This document shows, piece by piece, positions 57,506 through 64,000 of a stretch of 64,000 nt of DNA; the first letter of the stretch is position 1, and each line of letters begins with the position of its first letter. A model generated the notes under the pieces. It made no database searches. It had not been told where the DNA came from and saw only the letters and a program-made list of their open reading frames with translations. This stretch comes from CAIWHR01 sp963843595 (GTDB lineage Bacteria > Pseudomonadota > Gammaproteobacteria > Burkholderiales > Casimicrobiaceae), in the NCBI GenBank assembly GCA_963843595.1, contig CAWJLG010000007.1, positions 248,001-312,000 on the forward strand. The letters run 5' to 3'. A program made the position numbers and the translations under genes.

Positions 57506-57596
57506 CACCAAACACGGGGTCGCGTTGTGTTTCCGGGGACTCGAGCGGCGCGCCGATGGACAGCACTGCCGGCGCGTGAACACAGAGGATTCCCAG

Positions 57597-58706
57597 CTAA
57601 TCCGCCAACTCCTCCCAAATACCCCGCACCTTCGACGGGTCGGCAAGAAAGGCATCGACGCACTTGGGGTCGAAGTGTTTGCCGCGCTGGCCCTTGAGGT
57701 AGGTGATTCCTTCGTCCAACGCCCACGCGTGCTTGTATGGGCGCTCGCTGACTAGCGCATCGAAGACGTCGGCGACGGCGACGATCCTGGCCACGATCGG
57801 AATGTCGTCGCCGTGCAGGCCGGTCGGATAGCCGGTGCCGTCGTACTTTTCGTGGTGGCCGAGGGCGATGATGGCACCCATGGAGAGGTACTTCGACGGG
57901 CTGCCCTTGAGGATGTCGTAGCCGATCCGCGGGTGATCGCGCATCGTCGTGGTTTCTTCCTTGGTCAGCGGGCCTTGCTTGAGCAGGACCGAGTCGGGGA
58001 TGCCGATTTTGCCGATGTCGTGCATCGGGGCGGCGACTTGGAGGACGTGGACGGTCTCCGCGCCCAGGCCCATGTGCTGGGCGATCAGCCCGGAGTAGCG
58101 CGCCATCCGGGTCAGGTGGTTGCCGGTGGTCTTGTCGCGGAATTCGCCGGCCTTGGCGAGCTTGGAGAGCGTCTCGAGCTCGCGTTCGTGGATTTCCGAG
58201 ACCGATTTGTCGACCTGGTACTGCAGTACCCGGGCCTGGTCCGCGAGCACGATCTTGTGCCGGCGCAGCTCGAGCAGGTTCGCGCAGCGGGCGCGCGTCT
58301 CGTGCTCGTCGAGCGGCTTGGTCAGGAAATCGGTGGCCCCGGCGTCGAGCGCCTGATAGCGTACCTGGCGATCGTCGACGACCGTGATCACGACCATCGG
58401 CACGTCGACGCAATGGGGGAGGGCGCGCAGCTGCTTGATGAGCTCGATGCCGTCGAACTCGGGGAGCTTGAAGTCGGTGAGGACCATGTCCACGCGGTTG
58501 TTGCGCGCGAACTCGAGGGCGCGGCTCGGCGTGTCGAAGAGCTCCAGGTTCAGCTTGCCGTCGATCTGCCGGACGATTTCCGCGAGCAGCAGCCGGCTGC
58601 TGAACAGATCGTCGATGATGATGACGGTGTTCCGCTGGGCGCGTACGAGCGCGATCTCGGAGATGTTCCCCGGGCCGGGAGCCGTGCGCTGATGTGCTGG
58701 AGACAT
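57597..58706 (-). CDS. rpfG: RpfG-like response regulator with HD-GYP c-di-GMP phosphodiesterase
   Basis: A 369-residue two-domain protein. The receiver domain (about 27-145) has the phospho-acceptor D78 in MVLTDFKLP. The HD-GYP domain (about 170-365) has HLTRMARYS, HDIGKIGIPD (229-238) and HHEKYDGTGYPTGL (HH at 284-285, GYP at 292-294). Start is behind GGGGGGAG. It should break cyclic di-GMP when phosphorylated. Length is close to Xanthomonas RpfG (378). Codon use is host-like and GC-rich, unlike the island, so it may be an older host gene recruited by the sensor. Confidence 0.9.
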   Translation of the reverse strand: MSPAHQRTAPGPGNISEIALVRAQRNTVIIIDDLFSSRLLLAEIVRQIDGKLNLELFDTPSRALEFARNNRVDMVLTDFKLPEFDGIELIKQLRALPHCVDVPMVVITVVDDRQVRYQALDAGATDFLTKPLDEHETRARCANLLELRRHKIVLADQARVLQYQVDKSVSEIHERELETLSKLAKAGEFRDKTTGNHLTRMARYSGLIAQHMGLGAETVHVLQVAAPMHDIGKIGIPDSVLLKQGPLTKEETTTMRDHPRIGYDILKGSPSKYLSMGAIIALGHHEKYDGTGYPTGLHGDDIPIVARIVAVADVFDALVSERPYKHAWALDEGITYLKGQRGKHFDPKCVDAFLADPSKVRGIWEELAD

Positions 58707-58837
58707 GGTCTCCCCCCTCAAGAAGTCCTGTCTAAAGCATGGCCAAAGCAATAAGAATGCCCGTGCCGGCGCAACGCGGCAGCAGCGGTATTTCCCGGAC
58801 GTGCGGGACGTACTTCTCGACGCATGACGCCCAATCC

Positions 58838-58877
58838 AAAAACACAATGGGCCGGTCCGAGTTCCCCGGACCGGCCC
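58838..58877 (-). terminator. Rho-independent terminator of tRNA-Pro transcript
   Basis: GGGCCGGTCCG and CGGACCGGCCC (58849-58859 and 58867-58877) form a perfect 11-bp stem with a 7-base loop. On the minus strand the stem is followed by TTTTT (58838-58842). It lies eight bases past the tRNA 3 prime end. Confidence 0.85.
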
Positions 58878-58885
58878 AAATCTTG

Positions 58886-58962
58886 TGGTCGGGGCGAGAA
58901 GATTCGAACTTCCGACCCCCTGCACCCCATGCAGGTGCGCTACCAGGCTGCGCTACGCCCCG
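58886..58962 (-). tRNA. tRNA-Pro, anticodon GGG
   Basis: The 77-base minus-strand sequence folds as a cloverleaf. The acceptor stem CGGGGCG pairs with CGCCCCG, followed by an A and encoded CCA. The anticodon stem CCTGC/GCAGG encloses ATGGGGT with anticodon GGG (CCC codon). A T-arm GTTCGAATC is present. The first base pair CG and overall sequence fit tRNA-Pro. Confidence 0.95.
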
Positions 58963-58987
58963 ACCGAAACAAAAAATTATAGCCGTT

Positions 58988-59431
58988 TCAGTGGTCTGGG
59001 CCTAGCAGTTGCCGTATTTGCTCCAATTCCTGCCGAATTTCGGCATCGGACAGCGCGCCGGCCGGAGCCGGTGCGGTCCGCACAGCCGGCGCGGCAGCCG
59101 CCGCCGCGGCCAATGTCAACGGCGCCGGGGAGGTCGCCGCGCCATGGCCCGGCGGCATCGTCTCGGACTCGAGGCGGTGGCGCGCGCCGTTGATCGTAAA
59201 GCCCTGCTCGTACAGTAAATCCCGAATCCGCCGGATCAGCAAGACTTCGTGATGCTGATAGTAGCGGCGGTTCCCGCGCCGCTTGACCGGTTTGAGCTGT
59301 GTGAACTCCTGCTCCCAGTAGCGCAGCACATGCGGCTTGACCGCACACAGGTCACTGACCTCGCCGATCGTGAAATACCGCTTGGCGGGGATCGGTGGCA
59401 GCTCGGCGTTAGCTCGGTTGTGTTCCGGCAT
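58988..59431 (-). CDS. MerR-family transcriptional regulator
   Basis: A 147-residue regulator. The winged helix-turn-helix (about 18-85) reads RYFTIGEVSDLCAVKPHVLR, then YWEQEF and GNRRYYQHHEVLLIRRIRDL. An alanine-rich linker and an acidic helix (LSDAEIRQELEQIRQLLG) follow. No effector-binding cysteines are seen. It overlaps the end of ihfA by 23 bases, as commonly found in this gene order in betaproteobacteria. Target unknown. Confidence 0.92.
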   Translation of the reverse strand: MPEHNRANAELPPIPAKRYFTIGEVSDLCAVKPHVLRYWEQEFTQLKPVKRRGNRRYYQHHEVLLIRRIRDLLYEQGFTINGARHRLESETMPPGHGAATSPAPLTLAAAAAAAPAVRTAPAPAGALSDAEIRQELEQIRQLLGPDH

Positions 59432-59717
59432 GGTTCGCGGCTTCGACCATTGCCTTGAGTTTCTGGCTCGCGTGGAACGTCACCACGCGGCGTGCGGTGA
59501 TCGGAATTTCCTCGCCTGTCTTGGGGTTACGCCCCGGGCGCTGAGGTTTCTCGCGCAGCTGGAAATTGCCGAAGCCGGAAAGCTTGACCGTGTCACCACG
59601 CTCGAGGGCGATCCGGATCTCTTCGAAAAAGCGCTCGACCATGTCCTTGGCTTCGCGCTTGTTGAGACCGAGCTGCTCGAAGAGCAAGTCGGCGAGTTCG
59701 GCTTTGGTAAGCGTCAT
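59409..59717 (-). CDS. ihfA: Integration host factor alpha subunit
   Basis: A 102-residue DNA-bending protein that pairs with IhfB. It has MTLTKAELADLLFEQLGLNK and the DNA-binding beta-arm region KLSGFGNFQLREKPQRPGRN with the intercalating proline (RPGRNP). Length is standard. It lies eight bases after pheT and runs into the MerR gene. Confidence 0.97.
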   Translation of the reverse strand: MTLTKAELADLLFEQLGLNKREAKDMVERFFEEIRIALERGDTVKLSGFGNFQLREKPQRPGRNPKTGEEIPITARRVVTFHASQKLKAMVEAANHAGTQPS

Positions 59718-59725
59718 CGGGAACC

Positions 59726-62098
59726 CTATTGGCGAAGCGTCGCGCCGAAACGATCCTGCAGTGCCCGCAGCAACCCAGCCACGATGGCGTCGATGTCGGC
59801 GTCCGTCAAAGTACGTTCAGTATCCTGCATAAGCACCAGAATCGCAAGGCTTTTTTTGCCCTGCGCCAATCCGGCGCCGCGATAGACGTCGAAAATCCGT
59901 AGCGCCTCGACGCGAGCGTCCTTCGCGGCATCCAGCGCGGTCAGGACTTCCCCAGCCGAAACGCCCTCGTCGACGACGACGGCGATATCCCGGCGCACGA
60001 TCGGCAGCCGGGATATCGGCCGTGCCGCCGGGAGCGGACGTTGCAGCAAGGGTGCGAGCTCGAGCTCGAACAGCACGGGCGCGCGGGACAGGTCGAAATG
60101 CTTCACGAGCCGGGGATGAAGCTCGCCCAGCCATCCGATCGGTGCGCCTTCCAGCAGCACCGTGGCCGCCCGGCCGGGGTGGAGCACCGGGTGCGCGCTT
60201 CGCTCGGTCGTGAGCCGGCGCGGAACGACCAGGGCTTCGAGGTCGGCCTTGACGTCGAAGAGGTCCAGCGAACGCTTCGGCGATCCCCATTGCTCGGGCT
60301 CGGCGTCGCCGTAGGCGAGCCCGGACAGCCGCAGCGGTTGCGTGTTGCCCTCGCCCGCACGCAGAAAGCAGCGCCCGCTCTCGAACACGCGGATTCGGTC
60401 CTGCTTGCGCGCGAGGTTCGTGCGCAGGACCTCGATCAGCCCGCCGGCGAGCGTGGTGCGCATCACGTCGAGATGGCTGGCAATGGGATTCAGCACGCGG
60501 ATCGGCGCCGATTTTTCATCCCGGTCCGGGAACAACGCGGCCTCGACCGCAGAATTCACGAAGCTGAAGGTGATCGCTTCCTGCCACTCCCGCGCGACCA
60601 GCTGCCGTTTCAACGCGGTGGCCGACGACATTGCCTCCGGATCCGGCAGCATCGCCTGCACGTGGGCCGAGGGCACCGCGGGAATCGCATCGTAGCCATG
60701 CAGCCGTGCGATCTCCTCGACGAAGTCCTCCTCGATCGCGAGATCGAAACGGTAGGACGGCGGGGTCACCAGCAGGTCGCCGCCGTCGCGCGTGTAGGCG
60801 AGCGTCAGCCGGTCGAACAACCCGGCGATCGCGTCGGTGGTGAGGTCGATGCCAAGCAGCCGGGCGACGCGCTTCGTCCGCACGCGCACGGGGTCGCGCC
60901 GCGGCAGCTCGCTGCACACGTCGTCGAGCGGGCCGGCGCTGCCCCCGCAGATGTCGAGGATCAACTGCGTCGCCCTTTCGATCGCGCGCGCGCAGCCGTC
61001 GAAATCGACGCCGCGCTCGAAGCGATGGCCCGCATCGCTCGCGAACCCGAGTCGCCGCGACTTGCCCTGGATGATGGCCGGATTCCAGAAGGCGGCTTCG
61101 AGGAAGACCGTCGTCGTCGTGTCGTTGATGCCGGAGTGCTCGCCGCCCATGATCCCGGCCAATCCGAGCGGTTTCTTTTCGTCGGCAACGAGCAGCATGT
61201 CGGGCTCGAGCGCCAGCGTCTGCTCGTTGAGCAGCGTCAGCTTTTCGCCCGCCCGCGCGAACCGGACGACGATCGACCCCTCGAGCAGCCGGTCGTCATA
61301 GGCGTGCATCGGCTGGCCGAGTTCCAGCATCACGTAGTTGGTGACGTCGACCACGGCCGAGATCGAGCGAATGCCGCTGCGCTCGAGGCGCTCCTTCATC
61401 CATGCCGGCGTCGGCGCCCTGGGGTCGATGCCTTCGATGGTGCGGCTGGCAAAGCGCGGACAGCCGCCGTGATCCTTGACCATGACGTGCCGCCGCTTGG
61501 TACTCGTCGCGGGAAGCGCGGCGACCGTCGGCGCCCGCAGCGGCGCGCCGGTGACCGCGGCCACGTCACGCGCGATGCCCAGCATCGACAGGCAGTCGGC
61601 CCGGTTCGGCGTGAGCTTCAGCGTGATCAACGTGTCGTCCAGCGCCAGCGCGTCGCGCAGGCTGGCGCCGACGGGCGCATCCGGGGACAGGGCGAGGAGG
61701 CCGGAGGCATCCTCGTCGATGCCGAGCTCCTTGGCCGAGCAGAGCATGCCGCTCGACTCGACGCCGCGCATCGTCGCCTTCCGGATCTCCATGCCGCCCG
61801 GAAGCATTGCGCCGACACGCGCGCACGGCACCTTCATGCCGGCCGCGGCATTGGGCGCGCCGCAGACGATCGTGAGCGGCGCTCCCGCTCCCGCGTCCAC
61901 GGTGCACACGCGCAGTCGGTCCGCGTTCGGGTGCGGCTCCACCTTCTCGATCATGCCGACGACGACGCCGGAAAACGGCGGCGCGGCGAGGCGGGTCTCC
62001 TCGACCTCGAGCCCGGCCATCGTCAGACGCTCGCACAATCCCGCGGTGTCGAGCGGCGGATCGACGAGCGTGCGCAGCCAGCGTTCGGAGAATCTCAT
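59726..62098 (-). CDS. pheT: Phenylalanyl-tRNA synthetase beta chain
   Basis: A 790-residue subunit of the heterotetrameric synthetase. It has the N-terminal tRNA-binding (EMAP-like) domain (about 40-150; VVVGMIEKVEPHPNADRLRV). The B3/B4 editing region follows (HAYDDRLLEGSIVVRFARAG), then B5 and the catalytic-like core. The C-terminal FDX-ACB-type anticodon-binding domain is about 695-788 (PISRLPIVRRDIAVVVDEGV). The start has a GGAG site seven bases upstream, right after the duplicated pheS tail. Confidence 0.97.
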   Translation of the reverse strand: MRFSERWLRTLVDPPLDTAGLCERLTMAGLEVEETRLAAPPFSGVVVGMIEKVEPHPNADRLRVCTVDAGAGAPLTIVCGAPNAAAGMKVPCARVGAMLPGGMEIRKATMRGVESSGMLCSAKELGIDEDASGLLALSPDAPVGASLRDALALDDTLITLKLTPNRADCLSMLGIARDVAAVTGAPLRAPTVAALPATSTKRRHVMVKDHGGCPRFASRTIEGIDPRAPTPAWMKERLERSGIRSISAVVDVTNYVMLELGQPMHAYDDRLLEGSIVVRFARAGEKLTLLNEQTLALEPDMLLVADEKKPLGLAGIMGGEHSGINDTTTTVFLEAAFWNPAIIQGKSRRLGFASDAGHRFERGVDFDGCARAIERATQLILDICGGSAGPLDDVCSELPRRDPVRVRTKRVARLLGIDLTTDAIAGLFDRLTLAYTRDGGDLLVTPPSYRFDLAIEEDFVEEIARLHGYDAIPAVPSAHVQAMLPDPEAMSSATALKRQLVAREWQEAITFSFVNSAVEAALFPDRDEKSAPIRVLNPIASHLDVMRTTLAGGLIEVLRTNLARKQDRIRVFESGRCFLRAGEGNTQPLRLSGLAYGDAEPEQWGSPKRSLDLFDVKADLEALVVPRRLTTERSAHPVLHPGRAATVLLEGAPIGWLGELHPRLVKHFDLSRAPVLFELELAPLLQRPLPAARPISRLPIVRRDIAVVVDEGVSAGEVLTALDAAKDARVEALRIFDVYRGAGLAQGKKSLAILVLMQDTERTLTDADIDAIVAGLLRALQDRFGATLRQ

Positions 62099-62110
62099 CG
62101 CTTCATCTCC

Positions 62111-62143
62111 TCACGCGAATTGCTGAAGGAAGCGCAGATCGTT
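62111..62143 (-). repeat. Second copy of the pheS 3 prime end
   Basis: On the minus strand this encodes NDLRFLQQFA and then TGA. The authentic pheS ends with the same ten codons and TAG at 62208-62240. The copies differ only at synonymous third positions (GAC/GAT, TTT/TTC, CTC/CTT) and in the stop codon. They are 97 bases apart. The second copy is not preceded by an in-frame pheS, so it is a relic. Confidence 0.85.
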
Positions 62144-62207
62144 TGAGCAGGGCCATAACGCGCTACGCGCATGAGTCCCCGCCGAAACGACCTGCGCGGA
62201 GGAGTCG

Positions 62208-63192
62208 CTACGCGAATTGCTGGAGAAAGCGCAGGTCGTTTTCATAGAACAGTCGCAGGTCGTTGACGCCGTAGCGCAGCATGGTCAGACGGTCGGGCCC
62301 CATGCCGAAGGCGAAGCCCTGGTACTTTTCCGGATCGATGCCGACTGCGCGCAACACGTTCGGGTGCACCTGACCGGAGCCGGCGATCTCGAGCCAGCCT
62401 TCGCCGAAGCTCATGTCGATCTCGGCGGAAGGCTCCGTGAACGGGAAGAAGGATGGCCGGAACCGGACCTCGAGATCGTCGCGCTCGAAGAAGTGGCGCA
62501 GGAACTCGGTGAACACGCCCTTGAGGTCGGCGAACGAGACGTCCTCGGCAATCCACAGGCCTTCGACCTGATGGAACATCGGCGAATGCGTGGCGTCGCT
62601 GTCGACGCGATAGACGCGGCCCGGGGCGATGATCTTGATCGGCGGCGCATGCGTTTCCATGTACCGCACCTGGATCGGCGACGTGTGGGTGCGCAGCACC
62701 AGGCCGCCCTCGACGTAGAACGTGTCGTGCATCGACCGCGCCGGGTGGTTCTCCGGCGTGTTGAGCGCGGTGAAGTTGTGGAAGTCGTCCTCGATCTCGG
62801 GACCGTCCGCGACCTCGAACCCGAGCGAGCGGAACAGCGATTCGATCCGCTCGAGCGTCCGCGTGATCGGATGCAGCCCGCCGGTGCCGCGGCCGCGGCC
62901 CGGCAGCGAAACGTCGAGCGCCTCGGCGGCGAGCTGTCGGGCGAGTCTCGCCTCCGCCAGCGCGTCGCGGCGCGCGGTGAGGGCTGCCTCGAGCTTCACC
63001 TTCGCCTCGTTGATCGCCGCGCCGGCGGCGGGCCGCTCGGACGCCGGGAAGCTTGCCCAGCGACTTCAGGAGCTCGGTCAGCGCGCCGGACTTGCCGAGG
63101 TATTTCGCTTTCGCGTTCTCGAGGGCGGCCGGATCGGCGGCGGCGTCGAAATCGGTCGCTGCGGCGGCGACGATGCGTTCGAGTTCTTCCAT
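62208..63192 (-). CDS. pheS: Phenylalanyl-tRNA synthetase alpha chain, one-base frameshift
   Basis: Catalytic subunit; charges tRNA-Phe together with PheT. The N-terminal helical part is MEELERIVAAAATDFDAAAD and beyond. At 63044-63045 one surplus G breaks the frame; without it LGKLP is followed by ASERPAAGAAINEAKVKLE. The class II motifs are motif 1 around GFEVADGPEIEDDFHNF and motif 2 THTSPIQVRYMETH. Motif 3 is in GFAFGMGPDRLTMLRYG. The total is about 327 residues, normal. The gene is essential, so an error in the sequence is likely. Confidence 0.95.
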
Positions 63193-63237
63193 CGGTGCCT
63201 TCGTGCGTGCAGGGGAGGGGTAGGCTTCCCCGCGCTC

Positions 63238-63267
63238 AAAAAAAAAGGGAGGCGGATCACGCCTCCC
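63238..63267 (-). terminator. Rho-independent terminator between rplT and pheS
   Basis: GGGAGGC and GCCTCCC enclose GGATCAC and are followed on the minus strand by nine Ts (63238-63246). It lies 19 bases past the rplT stop and 46 bases ahead of the pheS start. It ends the infC-rpmI-rplT transcript, and by position could also act as a pheST attenuator, though I see no leader peptide. Confidence 0.85.
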
Positions 63268-63285
63268 TCGGTTTATCGCGTCGGA

Positions 63286-63642
63286 TCAGGCCAGAGAGGC
63301 TTTGGCCTGCTCCGCGATCTTGCTAAACGCCGCCTTGTCGTGGACGGCCAGGTCGGCGAGGACCTTGCGGTCGATGTCGATCGACGCCTTCTTGAGGCCG
63401 TTCATGAACACGCTGTAGCTCATGCCGAGCTCGCGCACGGCGGCGTTGATGCGCGCGATCCACAGCGCGCGGAATACGCGTTTCTTGTTCCGGCGGTCGC
63501 GGTACGCGTACTGGCCGGCCTTCATCACCGCTTCCTTCGCGATGCGGTAGACGGCGTTGCGGCGGCCGCGGAAACCCTTGGCCTGGGCGAGGACCTTCTT
63601 GTGCCGCGCGCGGGCGGTCACACCACGTTTGACTCTAGGCAT
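63286..63642 (-). CDS. rplT: 50S ribosomal protein L20
   Basis: A 118-residue ribosome assembly protein. The basic N-terminal helix MPRVKRGVTARARHKKVLAQ is the L20 signature, followed by KGFRGRRNAVYRIAKEAVMK and FMNGLKKASIDIDRKVLADL. It lies 12 bases after rpmI. Confidence 0.98.
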   Translation of the reverse strand: MPRVKRGVTARARHKKVLAQAKGFRGRRNAVYRIAKEAVMKAGQYAYRDRRNKKRVFRALWIARINAAVRELGMSYSVFMNGLKKASIDIDRKVLADLAVHDKAAFSKIAEQAKASLA

Positions 63643-63654
63643 GGCAGGTCTCCG

Positions 63655-63852
63655 TTATGCGTAGGGCATCATGGCCCTCACCGAATCCGCATTGGTGCTG
63701 TGGACGCCGGTGGTGCCGCGGAGCTGCCGCTTGCTCTTGGTGGTTTTCTTGGTGAGGATGTGGCGCTTGAACGCCTGCGCCCGCTTCACGCTGCCGCTCG
63801 CGCGGACGCGGAAGCGCTTCTTGGCGCTGCTCTTCGTCTTCATCTTGGGCAT
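63655..63852 (-). CDS. rpmI: 50S ribosomal protein L35
   Basis: A 65-residue, very basic protein: MPKMKTKSSAKKRFRVRASG, HILTKKTTKSKRQLRG. Standard length and sequence. It sits 11 bases after infC in the usual order. Confidence 0.98.
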   Translation of the reverse strand: MPKMKTKSSAKKRFRVRASGSVKRAQAFKRHILTKKTTKSKRQLRGTTGVHSTNADSVRAMMPYA

Positions 63853-63863
63853 GACTTCGTCCC

Positions 63864-64000
63864 TTATTTGCTGCCCACGGCGGTGCTCTCCGACGGAGAG
63901 GCTTTGCTACCGGCTTCGGGCTTCGTCGGGTGATTGACTTTCGGTGCCACCTTCTTCGGGGCCAGCAGCATCACCATCTGCCGTCCCTCGAGTCTCGGCC
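63864..64000 (-). CDS. infC: Translation initiation factor IF-3, C-terminal end only
   Basis: The window edge cuts the gene. The readable 45 codons begin LEGRQMVMLLAPKK, the conserved end of the IF-3 C-domain. A roughly 28-residue polar tail (TKPEAGSKASPSESTAVG) beyond the usual C-terminus follows, then TAA. Downstream rpmI and rplT confirm the assignment. Confidence 0.93.
   Translation of the reverse strand, partial: PRLEGRQMVMLLAPKKVAPKVNHPTKPEAGSKASPSESTAVGSK

Noticed and set aside
49698..58706. A luxI-type AHL synthase as partner of the LuxR gene
   Set aside because: I found no protein with the LuxI signature in any frame of the island or elsewhere in the window.

Overview
The window looks like a chromosomal piece of a high-GC betaproteobacterium, probably Burkholderiales-related. 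Pointers are the infC-rpmI-rplT-pheS-pheT-ihfA-merR-tRNA-Pro order at the right end, a Bug-type periplasmic binding protein, a DUF3563-like small protein, and strong G/C third-position codon use. The exact lineage cannot be read from the sequence.

Left part (0-31 kb). This is a patchwork of housekeeping and envelope genes: an XRE regulator, a Vgb-like propeller, arfB, a lipid A acyltransferase, msrA, an argB-like kinase with unusual residues, a dodecin, serC-serA, two CBS proteins and a sulfotransferase. It continues with LysM/TPR lipoproteins, a polysaccharide deacetylase, a membrane Ser/Thr kinase facing a cyclase-FHA gene, and a protease-MoxR-DUF58-VWA operon.

Middle part (31-49 kb). A UbiA/MenA-like prenyltransferase is followed by a complete urease cluster transcribed leftward in the order ureA-B-C-E-F-G-D. 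Then come a bactofilin, a diguanylate cyclase, a second VWA paralogue, a LysR gene, small membrane proteins, an ankyrin protein, an adenylate-forming ligase and a Bug protein.

Most interesting region (about 49.6-58.7 kb). A visibly AT-richer block carries a LuxR-type regulator with an autoinducer-binding domain, a divergent alpha/beta hydrolase, and an RpfC-like hybrid sensor kinase convergent with an RpfF-like DSF synthase. It also holds a small predicted OB-fold protein and a solitary KAS III (FabH-like). An RpfG-like HD-GYP response regulator follows at once in GC-rich, host-like sequence. Together they look like a complete diffusible-signal-factor circuit: synthase, sensor, phosphorelay and c-di-GMP output. 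A LuxR receptor and a possible starter-unit enzyme sit beside it. I see no luxI in the window.

Right end (58.8-64 kb). tRNA-Pro(GGG), a MerR gene, ihfA, pheT, pheS, rplT, rpmI and the end of infC, all leftward. Between pheS and pheT lies a second, synonymously diverged copy of the last pheS codons, which looks like a recombination scar.

Quality note. Several otherwise intact genes (serC, ureC, pheS, a TPR lipoprotein, a 65-residue protein) each need a one-base correction. This suggests residual indel errors in the sequence rather than true gene loss. An SGNH hydrolase additionally carries an 11-bp near-tandem duplication.
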